DNA from: Burkholderiaceae bacterium | GTDB lineage: Bacteria; Pseudomonadota; Gammaproteobacteria; Burkholderiales; Burkholderiaceae_C | Length of the DNA: 64,000 nt | Assembly (NCBI GenBank): GCA_030695205.1 | Contig: JAUYTN010000033.1 | Coordinates: 62,001 to 126,000, forward strand | Direction: 5' to 3' | Shown here: one piece after another, positions 1 to 8,284 of the stretch | Layout: every line of letters starts with the position of its first letter | Numbering within the stretch: the first letter of the stretch is position 1 | The notes under the pieces: generated by a model | Databases searched by the model: none | Told to the model about the DNA's origin: nothing | Seen by the model: the letters and a program-made list of their open reading frames with translations, nothing else | Position numbers and translations under genes: made by a program

Positions 1-1004
1 CCGCGGACAAACGCATCATCAACGGCCAGACCGACGTCAACCAACTGGTGCCCTTCAAGTACAAATGGGCCTGGGAGAAGTACCTGGCTACCTGCGCCAA
101 CCACTGGATGCCGCAGGAAGTCAACATGAACCGCGACATCGCTCTGTGGAAGGACCCCAACGGCCTGACCGAGGACGAGCGCCGCATCGTCAAGCGCAAC
201 CTGGGCTTTTTTGTGACGGCCGACAGCCTGGCCGCCAACAACATCGTGCTGGGCACCTACCGCCACATCACCGCGCCCGAATGTCGCCAGTTTTTGCTGC
301 GGCAGGCGTTTGAAGAGGCCATTCACACCCACGCCTACCAGTACATCGTGGAAAGTCTGGGGCTGGACGAGGGTGAAATTTTCAACGCCTATAACGAGGT
401 ACCGTCCATCCGCAACAAGGACGAGTTCCTGATCCCGTTCATCGACGTGATCATGGACCCCAATTTCAAAACCGGCACCCCCGAAAACGACCAGACCCTG
501 CTGAAAAGCCTGATCGTGTTCGCTTGCCTGATGGAAGGGCTGTTTTTTTACGTGGGCTTCACGCAGATCCTGGCACTGGGCCGCCAGAACAAAATGACCG
601 GTGCCGCCGAGCAGTACCAGTACATCCTGCGTGACGAATCCATGCACTGCAACTTCGGCATCGACCTGATCAACCAGCTCAAGCTGGAAAATCCCCATCT
701 GTGGACGGCAGAGTTCAAGGCCGAGATCAAGGCGCTGTTCACCAAAGCCGTGGAGCTCGAGTACCAGTACGCCGAAGACACCATGCCACGCGGCGTGCTG
801 GGCATGAACGCCAGCATGTTCAAGGGCTACCTGCGCTACATCGCCAACCGCCGGGCCACCCAGATCGGACTGGAAGAATTGTTCCCCAACGAGACCAACC
901 CCTTCCCCTGGATGAGCGAAATGATCGACCTGAAAAAAGAGCGCAACTTCTTTGAAACCCGGGTGATCGAGTACCAATCGGGCGGCGCATTGTCCTGGGA
1001 CTGA
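1..1004 (+). CDS. nrdB: Ribonucleoside-diphosphate reductase beta subunit, class Ia (5' end outside window)
   Basis: This is the small subunit that carries the diiron-tyrosyl radical cofactor used with NrdA to reduce ribonucleotides to deoxyribonucleotides in the cytoplasm. The reading frame is open from base 3 to the window edge ([15 protein letters not shown]...), so the gene starts upstream and the GTG at 48 is not its start. Metal-ligand motifs are visible: [21 protein letters not shown] and RDESMH. In EEAIHTHAY the Tyr four residues after the His matches the radical tyrosine of E. coli NrdB, which argues for class Ia rather than the Tyr-less class Ic. nrdA is expected just upstream, outside the window. 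Confidence 0.96.
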   Translation, partial: ADKRIINGQTDVNQLVPFKYKWAWEKYLATCANHWMPQEVNMNRDIALWKDPNGLTEDERRIVKRNLGFFVTADSLAANNIVLGTYRHITAPECRQFLLRQAFEEAIHTHAYQYIVESLGLDEGEIFNAYNEVPSIRNKDEFLIPFIDVIMDPNFKTGTPENDQTLLKSLIVFACLMEGLFFYVGFTQILALGRQNKMTGAAEQYQYILRDESMHCNFGIDLINQLKLENPHLWTAEFKAEIKALFTKAVELEYQYAEDTMPRGVLGMNASMFKGYLRYIANRRATQIGLEELFPNETNPFPWMSEMIDLKKERNFFETRVIEYQSGGALSWD

Positions 1005-1225
1005 CGCTGCCGCGCCACACACCGCGTATGGCAAGTGGCGGTGAAGCCGCAAACCGCCAAGAGTTGCAGCTGATGTGCCACACACCACCCGCAACCGGGT
1101 AAGCCTTGGCTACACTGCCCACACCTGCACCCAGGTGACCAGGACAGCGGAGCACGGCGTGCAGACCCAGCCCACCCCCATGGGCTGACCCACACCCTTT
1201 GTTGCAACCCGCTCCCGGAGACCTC

Positions 1226-1708
1226 ATGGCAACCGCAAAACCCAAGGCAACCCAGCCCACCACCGCCAGCAAAACCTCTGCTTCAGCCGCTGCACCTGCC
1301 GCCACACCTGCCGCCACACCTGCCGCCACTGCCCGCAGCAGCGCCGCCAAAAAAGCAACCGCCAAGGCCACTGCCAACATGTCGACCGCCGCACCAGCGG
1401 TGGCTGCAACGGCCAAACCCGCCAAGCCAGCGACGGCCTCGGTCAAAACTGCAGCAAAGAAAGCGCCGACAGCTACCGCATCGGCACCTGCGCCAGCACC
1501 AGCCAAGAAATCTGTGGTAAAGCCAGCGCCAGTCCAAGTGGCTGCGCCTGTGGCCGAAGCTCCGGTGGTAGCGACCAAAGCGCCTGCCGCAAAAGCCGCA
1601 AGCCAGGCCAAAACAGCCAAAACAACCAAGCCCGCAAAAGCCCCAGCGGCGCAAACCACCCTGAGCCCCTACGCCACCTGGCCCTTCCCGACCGGCGCCA
1701 AGCCCTGA
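1226..1708 (+). CDS. Histone H1-like Ala/Lys/Pro-rich basic protein
   Basis: A 160-residue low-complexity protein made almost entirely of Ala, Lys, Pro, Thr and Val, with repeated AAKK/PAKA motifs like the C-terminal tails of histone H1 or AlgP-type bacterial proteins. Such proteins are thought to bind and compact DNA; the role here is inferred from composition only. The ATG at 1226 is chosen because GGAG lies five bases upstream; an in-frame upstream TTG (1199) has no such site. The C-terminus (SPYATWPFPTGAKP) is not low-complexity and may be the only conserved segment. It lies 221 bp after nrdB on the same strand. The gap holds a short inverted repeat (1036-1042 with 1053-1059) with no T-run. 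Confidence 0.75.
   Translation: MATAKPKATQPTTASKTSASAAAPAATPAATPAATARSSAAKKATAKATANMSTAAPAVAATAKPAKPATASVKTAAKKAPTATASAPAPAPAKKSVVKPAPVQVAAPVAEAPVVATKAPAAKAASQAKTAKTTKPAKAPAAQTTLSPYATWPFPTGAKP
1294..1329 (+). repeat. Three tandem 12-bp repeats inside the histone-like gene
   Basis: The 12-mer acctgccgccac occurs three times in direct succession and encodes PAAT-type repeats. Being a multiple of three bases, copy-number change would keep the frame, so the protein length is probably variable between strains (inference). Confidence 0.85.
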
Positions 1709-1819
1709 GATTCTCCGAGTCCTCCCACCCCACATGGGGCGGGCTGCCCAGGTCACAGATGGCGGCGACAGGTGGCGACTCTGCCACGCAGAATTGCCTG
1801 CGGCGCAGAAACTATTTCA

Positions 1820-1864
1820 ATAGCCAACTATTGATAAATAGCAAGCGAAAAGCGGGATTTTTAT
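1820..1864 (+). repeat. 45-nt AT-rich interspersed element, copy A
   Basis: It begins atagccaactatt, has aagcg exactly 23 nt from its first base and ends gggattttta. It lies between the histone-like gene and the convergent kinase gene, and its T-rich end contains the kinase stop codon (complement of 1861-1863). A partial duplicate of its first half (aactatttc) sits just upstream at 1810-1818. Confidence 0.8.
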
Positions 1865-2766
1865 ACGAAATCTCCCCGCAGCGCGCGCAAGTCGTGGTTC
1901 TGACCGCCTTTGCAGGCAATCTTGATGGCCCCCACCCGGTTGCCCCACTCGGCGCAGCGCTGCAAGGTCCACCCGCGCTCCAGACCCGCCAGCAACGCGG
2001 CGCGAAAGGCATCACCGCAGCCGGTCGGGTCCACCACCTCGGCAGCTGGCTCGCCAGCAATGCGGGTGCATTGCCCGTCTTGCCAGACATCACAGCCGTG
2101 CTCGGCCAGCGTCACCACCAGGCCTTGGCACTGCATGGAAATGTCGGCCGGGCTCAGCCCGGTGCGGTCGCACAGCATGCGTCCCTCGTAGTCGTTGACG
2201 GTGACCCAGCTCGCCAGACGCACCAACTCGCGCAGCTCCTCGCCGTTGAACATGGGCAGACCCTGGCCGGGGTCGAACACAAACGGCACACCCGCAGCGG
2301 CAAACTGCTGGGCATGGGTCAGCATGGCCTCGCGCCCATCGGGTGACACGATGCCCAGCGTCACCTCCGGGTTGGACTGAAGGGCGTTCAGGTGCGCCTG
2401 CGACATGGCACCAGGGTGGAAGGCTGTGATCTGGTTGTTGGCGCGGTCGGTCATGATCATGGCCTGGGCGGTGTACAGCCCCGGCACCGTGACCACATGG
2501 GCCGTTGAAATGCCCAGCGACTCCAGCCGTGCGAGGTAGTCCGCACCGTCCACACCCACCGTGGCCACCGGCCAGGCGGTGCTGCCCAGTTGCTGCAGGC
2601 TGTAGGCGATGTTGCCCGCACACCCGCCAAATTCCCGACGCAGCGCCGGGACCAGGAACGACACGTTGAGGATGTGCAACTGCTCGGGAAGAATCTGGTC
2701 GGCAAAGCGGCCCTCAAAATCCATGATGGTGTCAAAGGCAAGAGAGCCGCAAATCTGAATGGCCAT
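1861..2766 (-). CDS. PfkB-family carbohydrate (adenosine kinase-like) kinase
   Basis: A 301-residue cytoplasmic ATP-dependent sugar or nucleoside kinase of the ribokinase/PfkB fold. The N-terminal signature GGCAGNIAYSLQQLG (around residues 47-61) and the C-terminal anion-hole and catalytic motif DPTGCGDAF (246-254, with the final Asp as general base) are intact. The substrate cannot be read from the sequence; relatives in Burkholderiales are annotated as adenosine or sugar kinases. It is the last gene of the accB-accC-prmA-DUF3426 block, 12 bp after the DUF3426 gene. The TAA stop lies inside repeat copy A. Confidence 0.88.
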   Translation of the reverse strand: MAIQICGSLAFDTIMDFEGRFADQILPEQLHILNVSFLVPALRREFGGCAGNIAYSLQQLGSTAWPVATVGVDGADYLARLESLGISTAHVVTVPGLYTAQAMIMTDRANNQITAFHPGAMSQAHLNALQSNPEVTLGIVSPDGREAMLTHAQQFAAAGVPFVFDPGQGLPMFNGEELRELVRLASWVTVNDYEGRMLCDRTGLSPADISMQCQGLVVTLAEHGCDVWQDGQCTRIAGEPAAEVVDPTGCGDAFRAALLAGLERGWTLQRCAEWGNRVGAIKIACKGGQNHDLRALRGDFV

Positions 2767-2778
2767 ATCAATCCACTT

Positions 2779-3948
2779 TCAAGGGTAAAAAACCAACGCC
2801 CGGTAACCGGCCGTCGCCAGTGTGTCTGGGCCGGCCACCGCGAGGTTGACGCTGAGGGTCAAGGTGCCCGAGGGCGGCAAGACATCGGTGGGGTTGGCCC
2901 ACTCACTGGGGAGAATGACGCGGCGCAGCACCACCTCATCGCGTGCATTGGTCAGGCTCAGCTCCAGAGCGGGCAGGGCCACGGGCAGAGGGGCGGTGTT
3001 GTTCAACCCAACCTCCAGCCGGTATCCCCCATCCTTGAGCCGGACCAGCGCGGTGCCTTCGAGCCGCACGGCCTCGATGCGCCGCCAGTGGCCCACCTCG
3101 CAGCCCAGGGGTTGGCACACCGCGGCCAACCAGGGCTTGAGCCCAGGGGCCGCCGCTGCCACCCGCTCACGCTCCAACCACACCACCTGGGCCACCAGCA
3201 CCAGGCCCAGCAGCACGGCCAAAGCTGCCAGCACCGAGCGCACCGAGCTTGTCCGCCAGAACGCCTCCCGTCGCGCCGCCCGCAGAAAAGACACGTCGGA
3301 CGCCAGCGCCTGACCATGCCCCACAAGGACGGAAGGTGCAGCCACAACAGCGCCTGCACCGCCCCCATCACCGGCAGGGTACTCGCCCATGGGGGACGCT
3401 GACTCTGCGACATCCACCGATCCACCAACCACATCCTCCCCCACAGCGGGCAGGGTGGCAGCAGGCTCAGGCACCTCAGGGTGAGTCCATGCAGCCACAA
3501 GGTCTGGCGTGTGGGCCTCGGGCTGAACCGCCGCAGCGGCTGGCCGGGAGTCGGACGACTCCGGGGGACCCGCCTCAGTCACCGCTGCAGTCATTGGCTC
3601 GGTCAAGGCCTCGTGGACCACGCCGTCTTCGCCAATGACGATGTCCAGCCCCAGCTCGGCAGCAGCGGACTCCTGCTGCACAGGGGGACCGGTCACCTGC
3701 AGCACGGCAGGGGCAGGGACAGGGATCGGCAACGTGGCGGACGGCCAAGGAGCAGACGGCGGAAGAGCAGACGCCGACGGGTCGGCTGGAACAGCCGCCG
3801 ACAGCGGCTGGTGTGCGACCAGCGCCTGACGGGCATCGAATACCTCCCCACAGCGACCGCAGCGCACCCAACCGTCGGAAATTTTGAGCTGGTCGTCCAC
3901 CACCCGAAACCGGGTGCTGCACGCAGGACACTGGGTGACGTGGGCCAT
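2779..3948 (-). CDS. DUF3426 zinc-ribbon membrane protein
   Basis: A 389-residue protein with an N-terminal MJ0042-type zinc ribbon: Cys pairs at residues 7/10 and 30/33 (CPAC and CGRC). A long Ala/Pro-rich linker follows, then one transmembrane segment (LAALAVLLGLVLVAQVVWL, roughly residues 240-258), then a DUF3426 domain predicted to be periplasmic (from KPWLAAVCQPLGCEV). The family is widespread in betaproteobacteria downstream of prmA; its function is not established. It is separated from prmA by 7 bp, so the two are almost certainly cotranscribed. Confidence 0.88.
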   Translation of the reverse strand: MAHVTQCPACSTRFRVVDDQLKISDGWVRCGRCGEVFDARQALVAHQPLSAAVPADPSASALPPSAPWPSATLPIPVPAPAVLQVTGPPVQQESAAAELGLDIVIGEDGVVHEALTEPMTAAVTEAGPPESSDSRPAAAAVQPEAHTPDLVAAWTHPEVPEPAATLPAVGEDVVGGSVDVAESASPMGEYPAGDGGGAGAVVAAPSVLVGHGQALASDVSFLRAARREAFWRTSSVRSVLAALAVLLGLVLVAQVVWLERERVAAAAPGLKPWLAAVCQPLGCEVGHWRRIEAVRLEGTALVRLKDGGYRLEVGLNNTAPLPVALPALELSLTNARDEVVLRRVILPSEWANPTDVLPPSGTLTLSVNLAVAGPDTLATAGYRALVFYP

Positions 3949-3955
3949 GCCGCCC

Positions 3956-4846
3956 TCAAGGGGTTGGCGCGGTGGCTGTCATGAGTATCCAGCCCTCTTG
4001 CTCGTCGGCTACCACCAGCTGCACCCAGGGTGCGTAGGCCTGCTGCAGCTCCTCGGCCTGGCGCGACAAAATGCCTGCGAGCACCAGCGAGGCACCCGGC
4101 GCCAGGCGGGCACACAGCAGCGGCGCCAGCACCTTGAGGGGCGTGGCCAAGATGTTGGCCAACACCAGCTGGTACGTACCCTGGGCCAAGTCGGGCAAAC
4201 CGGCGTTGAGCTGCACATGGTTGGCAACTGCGTTCACCTGGGTGGAGGACACCGCGGACGGGTCGATGTCCACCGCGTCCGTCTCTCCGGCGCCGAACAG
4301 CCGAGCGGCCATGGCCAGAATGCCTGAGCCACAGCCGTAGTCCAGCACGCGCTGCGCGGTGGGCGGGTGGGCCGCGATCCAGCGCAGGCACATGCGGGTG
4401 GTGGGGTGGGTGCCGGTGCCAAAGGCCAGGCCAGGATCAAGCCGCAGGCACTGGGCAGCGGCCGCAGGCGGCTCGTGCCAGGTGGGGACGATCCAGAACG
4501 ATGGCGTGATCTCTACGGGGTCAAACTGCGACTGGGTCAGTCGCACCCAGTCCTGGTCGGCCACCGGGCGGATGCCCACCAGGGTGCATCCATCAAAAAA
4601 ATCTTGTGCTTGCAATAGGCGGGCCGCGTCATCGGCCTGGGCCTGCTCGGCAAACAGCGCTGTGACCGTGGAACGCTGCCACCCCGCCTTGGGTGCAGGC
4701 AGGCCAGGCTCGCCAAACATGGCGTGCTCCTGGGGGGTAAGGGCGTCGGCATCCTCCACCGACACGCTCAAGGCGTCCAGGGACTCCAGCGCGTCGCTGA
4801 CCAGCTCAACGCCCTCTTCGGGCACGTGCAGCACGAGTTCGTACAT
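3956..4846 (-). CDS. prmA: Ribosomal protein L11 methyltransferase
   Basis: An SAM-dependent methyltransferase that trimethylates ribosomal protein L11. It is 296 residues from the ATG at 4846 (MYELVLHVPEEG), the usual family length; a longer in-frame start at 4912 would overlap accC and add non-conserved residues. The SAM-binding motif VLDYGCGSGILAMAA and the family motif LALGTGTHPTT (here LAFGTGTHPTT) are clear, and the NPPY-like position reads LVLANILA as in PrmA. It starts 13 bp after the accC stop and belongs to the accBC operon. Confidence 0.95.
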   Translation of the reverse strand: MYELVLHVPEEGVELVSDALESLDALSVSVEDADALTPQEHAMFGEPGLPAPKAGWQRSTVTALFAEQAQADDAARLLQAQDFFDGCTLVGIRPVADQDWVRLTQSQFDPVEITPSFWIVPTWHEPPAAAAQCLRLDPGLAFGTGTHPTTRMCLRWIAAHPPTAQRVLDYGCGSGILAMAARLFGAGETDAVDIDPSAVSSTQVNAVANHVQLNAGLPDLAQGTYQLVLANILATPLKVLAPLLCARLAPGASLVLAGILSRQAEELQQAYAPWVQLVVADEQEGWILMTATAPTP

Positions 4847-4859
4847 TGGTGTGCCCCGC

Positions 4860-6209
4860 TCAGCGCTGGCGCTGGGCCAGCCACTCTTCGAGGTAGTGGA
4901 TGTTGGTGCCACCGGCCTCGAAGTTGGCGTCCACCATCAGCTCGCGGTGCAGCGGGATGTTGGTCTGAATGCCCTCCACCACCGTCTCCGCCAGCGCGGT
5001 GCGCATGCGTGCCAGTGCCTGCTCGCGGGTGTCGCCATGGACAATCAGCTTGCCGATCATGGAGTCGTAGTTGGACGGCACAAAGTAGTTGGCGTACACG
5101 TGCGAATCCACCCGCACACCAGGGCCGCCGGGCGCGTGCCAGGTGGTGATGCGGCCGGGCGACGGGGTGAACTTGTACGGGTCTTCCGCATTGATGCGGC
5201 ACTCGATGGCGTGGCCACGCAGCTGAATCTGCCGCTGGGTAAAGGGCAGCTTTTCGCCATAGGCCACGGCGATCTGGGTGCGCACAATGTCGATGCCGGT
5301 GATCCACTCGGTGACCGGGTGCTCCACTTGCACACGGGTGTTCATTTCAATGAAATAGAACTCGCCGTTTTCGTACAAAAACTCAAACGTGCCCGCGCCC
5401 CGGTAGCCAATTTTTTTGCAGGCTGTGGCACAGCGGTCGCCGATGCGCTCGATCAGGCGGCGGGGAATGCCAGGCGCAGGGGCTTCTTCGATCACCTTCT
5501 GGTGGCGACGCTGCATGGAGCAGTCGCGCTCGTGCAGGTACACCGCGTTGCGGTGCTGGTCGGCCATGATCTGGATTTCAATGTGGCGGGGGTTCTGGAG
5601 AAACTTCTCCATGTACACCTCAGGGTTGCCGAACGCAGCCCCCGCTTCGGCCTTGGTGGTTTGCACCGCGTGCAGCAAGGCCGCCTCGGTGTGCACCACG
5701 CGCATGCCGCGCCCACCACCACCACCGGCCGCCTTGATGATGACGGGGTAACCAATCGCTTTGGCGGTGCGTTTGATGACCACTGCGTCGTCGGGCAAAG
5801 CGCCCTCTGAGCCAGGCACGCAGGGCACACCCGCGCGGATCATGGCCTGCTTGGCCGACACCTTGTCGCCCATCAGTCGAATGGACTCGGGCGAAGGGCC
5901 GATGAATTTGAAACCGCTTTGCTCCACACGCTCGGCAAAGTCGGCGTTTTCACTCAGAAAACCATAGCCGGGGTGAATGGCTTCGGAGTCCGTCACCTCT
6001 GCCGCCGAGATGATGGCGGGCATGTTCAGGTAGCTCTGGCCCGACGGCGGGGGACCAATACACACGGCTTCGTCGGCCAGGCGAACGTACTTGGCATCGC
6101 GGTCGGCCTCGGAGTACACCATCACCGCTTTGATGCCCATTTCGCGGCACGCACGCTGGATGCGCAGCGCGATTTCGCCCCGGTTGGCGATCAGTATTTT
6201 TTTGAACAT
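4860..6209 (-). CDS. accC: Acetyl-CoA carboxylase, biotin carboxylase subunit
   Basis: It uses ATP and bicarbonate to carboxylate the biotin on AccB in the first step of malonyl-CoA synthesis. The 449-residue length is typical. The ATP-grasp glycine loop ([11 protein letters not shown]), [19 protein letters not shown] and the catalytic [14 protein letters not shown] motif are intact. It follows accB by 13 bp, the standard accBC pairing; accA and accD are not in the window. Confidence 0.98.
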   Translation of the reverse strand: MFKKILIANRGEIALRIQRACREMGIKAVMVYSEADRDAKYVRLADEAVCIGPPPSGQSYLNMPAIISAAEVTDSEAIHPGYGFLSENADFAERVEQSGFKFIGPSPESIRLMGDKVSAKQAMIRAGVPCVPGSEGALPDDAVVIKRTAKAIGYPVIIKAAGGGGGRGMRVVHTEAALLHAVQTTKAEAGAAFGNPEVYMEKFLQNPRHIEIQIMADQHRNAVYLHERDCSMQRRHQKVIEEAPAPGIPRRLIERIGDRCATACKKIGYRGAGTFEFLYENGEFYFIEMNTRVQVEHPVTEWITGIDIVRTQIAVAYGEKLPFTQRQIQLRGHAIECRINAEDPYKFTPSPGRITTWHAPGGPGVRVDSHVYANYFVPSNYDSMIGKLIVHGDTREQALARMRTALAETVVEGIQTNIPLHRELMVDANFEAGGTNIHYLEEWLAQRQR

Positions 6210-6222
6210 GGGGGCAAGTCCC

Positions 6223-6678
6223 TCACTCGATCACGAAGAGGGGTTGACCATATTCCACCGCGTCGCCGTTTTGGACCAGCACCTGGGTGACGGTGCCCGA
6301 TTTGTCGCACTCGATTTCGTTGAGGATTTTCATGGCCTCGACGATGCAAATGGCATCGCCCTCTTTGACCGCACTGCCCACCTCGACAAACGGCTTGGCG
6401 CCGGGGCTGGCCTGGCGGTAGAAGGTACCGACCATCGGGGACTTGACCACATGGCCAGACGCAGCAGCAGCCACTGGCGCAGGCTCCACCGCCCCCACCG
6501 GGGCAACCGTTGCAATGGGTGGCGCGACCGCTGCGGTCTGGGCAACCACCGGCATGGCCATGCCCACCACCGGGCTCTTCACAATGCGGACCTTGCCCTC
6601 TGCCTCGGTGATTTCAAGTTCGGACACATTGGACTCCGAGACAAGGTCAATCAGGGTTTTCAGTTTTCTGAGGTCCAT
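6223..6678 (-). CDS. accB: Acetyl-CoA carboxylase biotin carboxyl carrier protein
   Basis: A 151-residue biotin carrier. The ATG at 6678 is chosen because GGAGAAAAAG immediately precedes it; the in-frame TTG at 6690 would bury that ribosome-binding site inside the gene. A flexible Ala/Pro/Val linker (about residues 40-75) joins the N-terminal helix to the biotinyl domain. The biotinylated Lys is K117 in EAMKI. First gene of the accB-accC-prmA operon. Confidence 0.97.
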   Translation of the reverse strand: MDLRKLKTLIDLVSESNVSELEITEAEGKVRIVKSPVVGMAMPVVAQTAAVAPPIATVAPVGAVEPAPVAAAASGHVVKSPMVGTFYRQASPGAKPFVEVGSAVKEGDAICIVEAMKILNEIECDKSGTVTQVLVQNGDAVEYGQPLFVIE

Positions 6679-6832
6679 CTTTTTCTCCAACGAATTTTGT
6701 TCAAAAATCTCTAACGTGGCCGAAGTGGCGACAAATCGCGCTTAATCCTCAGGCCATCTCACCAAGAGGGTGGCGCAGTTTACACGAGCAAGACGCCGCC
6801 CGGACGCCTGTTCGGCTGGCGCTGACCGACCA

Positions 6833-7384
6833 TCAGGTCACTGCGGAGGCCCACTGTGCCAGATCGGCCTCTGAGACCTGGCCCAGCTTGCGCGCAGCAA
6901 TCTGGCCCTGGCTGTCGATCACGACAGTAAACGGCAGGCCGCCGGTGGCATTGCCCAGTGACCGGGCAAGCTCGGTGCCAGCCAGCCCCGCCATGGCCAC
7001 CGGAAACGCCACTGGAGTGGCCTGCAGAAAACGGCGCACCGCTGCCGCCTGGTCCACTGCCAGCCCCAGCACCTGCCAGCCACGCTCGGCCTGCGCCTGC
7101 CCAAAGCGGCTGAGCAGCGGCATCTCCTCCACACAGGGCGGGCACCAGGTCGCCCAGAAATTCAGCACCAGTGGTCGGCCCCGGAAACCCGCCAGCACCA
7201 CCAACTGCCCATCGGGCCCTTCAAACTCGCGCGCCCACAGACTGTCCAGCGCCGATGGCTCAACCGCCTTGGGCTGGTAACGCCACCAGGCGGTGGTCGC
7301 ACCGGCCACGCCAGCGGCCAAGGCCACCGACAGCCACCAGCGGCGGGATGAGGGAGGCTCAGCAGGCGGGGTCAGAGGTGGCAT
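6833..7384 (-). CDS. TlpA-family membrane-anchored thioredoxin
   Basis: A thiol-disulfide oxidoreductase of 183 residues. After a short Pro-rich N-terminus comes one membrane anchor (residues 17-35), so the catalytic domain faces the periplasm. The redox site WCPPC lies at residues 80-84 within NFWATWCPPCVEEMP, and the cis-Pro loop reads GGLPFTVVID. Proteins of this kind reduce periplasmic disulfides, often for cytochrome c maturation, but no cytochrome genes are nearby. The start at 7384 is uncertain because no strong ribosome-binding site is visible; the frame is open further upstream but overlaps the next gene. Confidence 0.88.
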   Translation of the reverse strand: MPPLTPPAEPPSSRRWWLSVALAAGVAGATTAWWRYQPKAVEPSALDSLWAREFEGPDGQLVVLAGFRGRPLVLNFWATWCPPCVEEMPLLSRFGQAQAERGWQVLGLAVDQAAAVRRFLQATPVAFPVAMAGLAGTELARSLGNATGGLPFTVVIDSQGQIAARKLGQVSEADLAQWASAVT

Positions 7385-7517
7385 GGTCAGAGATGGGGAG
7401 GGAACCAAGAGGGAGAAGGAAGGGTGAAGGAAGGGCGGAAACAGGCCAAACAAACGCGCCAGGGCGCCAGAAACACCAACACAGGCGCCAGCAGGGGTCA
7501 GGCAAGCGCCATCGCGT

Positions 7518-8123
7518 TCAGTCGGCCCTCTGAAGCAGCTCGCGGACCGCAGCTGCATCCCCCCTGGGCTTGCGGCCCTGGGCGTCGGCCTTGAGCGCGC
7601 CGCGCACATGGTCCGCATCGTAAACCAGCAGGTGTACCCCCACCGACACCTGCAAGGGCTCACACGGGGCATGGATGCTGAGCACATCCACCGGATCGCC
7701 CCGAAAACCGGTGGTCCGCCCCACCTCGAACGCCACCCCCTGGTTGATGAGCGCCAGCTCGGCCGACTTGGGATCGTCACAGAACAGCGACAGAAACACA
7801 TCGTTGTGGCGGGTGGCCGTGCCGTGCCAGACGGCCCCACTCAGGTGGGGGCGAAAGGCCTGCAAACGCTCCATCCAATGCAGCGCCAGCAGGCGCAAGG
7901 CCCGCAGCTCCGCTGGCTGGGTATCCGAACAAAACAGCGCCAGGTGTTCGCGCACCGCGGCTTCCACCTCGCTGTTGTCGGGCAAACGGGTTCTAGCGGG
8001 CAGGCCGAGCTGGTGCAAAGCCCGCCGCTTGGCAGCGCCGTAGTCCAGACCCTCTTCCACAATGAGGCGGGCCGCCGTGGCGGCAATGTCGGGGGAGTCC
8101 ATCTCTATCCACATGCCAGGCAT
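7518..8123 (-). CDS. Conserved protein of unknown function, divergent from mpl
   Basis: A soluble, about 201-residue protein starting MPGMWIEMDSPDIAATAARL; a start at 8114 is also possible. The frame stays open to 8282, but that N-terminal part is low-complexity and unlikely to be translated. I recognise no catalytic motif. The N-terminal half (LIVEEGLDYGAAKRRALHQL) is helical; the C-terminal half has a likely beta-rich segment (DVLSIHAPCEPLQVSVGVHLL). Its conserved position back-to-back with mpl in related genomes suggests a link to that locus, but this is only context. Confidence 0.7.
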   Translation of the reverse strand: MPGMWIEMDSPDIAATAARLIVEEGLDYGAAKRRALHQLGLPARTRLPDNSEVEAAVREHLALFCSDTQPAELRALRLLALHWMERLQAFRPHLSGAVWHGTATRHNDVFLSLFCDDPKSAELALINQGVAFEVGRTTGFRGDPVDVLSIHAPCEPLQVSVGVHLLVYDADHVRGALKADAQGRKPRGDAAAVRELLQRAD

Positions 8124-8284
8124 GGTAACCAAGTGGGCCTGGGTATGCCGCCAGGGCCGTCCAAGCCCCGACCTGAGACCCTCCCGGCCCACCACCCCAA
8201 CCACCCCCCCGCCAGGCCGACGGACGTCTCCTCTTCCTGGCCGCTTCGGATCCGCTCCTGACCCGCTTCTTAGAATCGCCACCC

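Noticed and set aside
1036..1059. Inverted repeat tggcggt/accgcca after nrdB
   Set aside because: No T-run follows, so I do not call it a terminator; it could be chance in GC-rich sequence.
820..1659. 279-codon minus-strand ORF opposite nrdB end and histone-like gene
   Set aside because: The Ala/Val-rich translation is the complement of the Ala/Lys/Pro repeat gene; no ribosome-binding site or domain.
4590..4620. Possible further copy of the 45-nt element within prmA (AT-rich patch near 4600)
   Set aside because: The box order and the 23-nt spacing are not present; the patch encodes normal PrmA sequence.
4359..5810. 483-codon plus-strand ORF opposite prmA and accC
   Set aside because: Shadow of two certain genes on the other strand.
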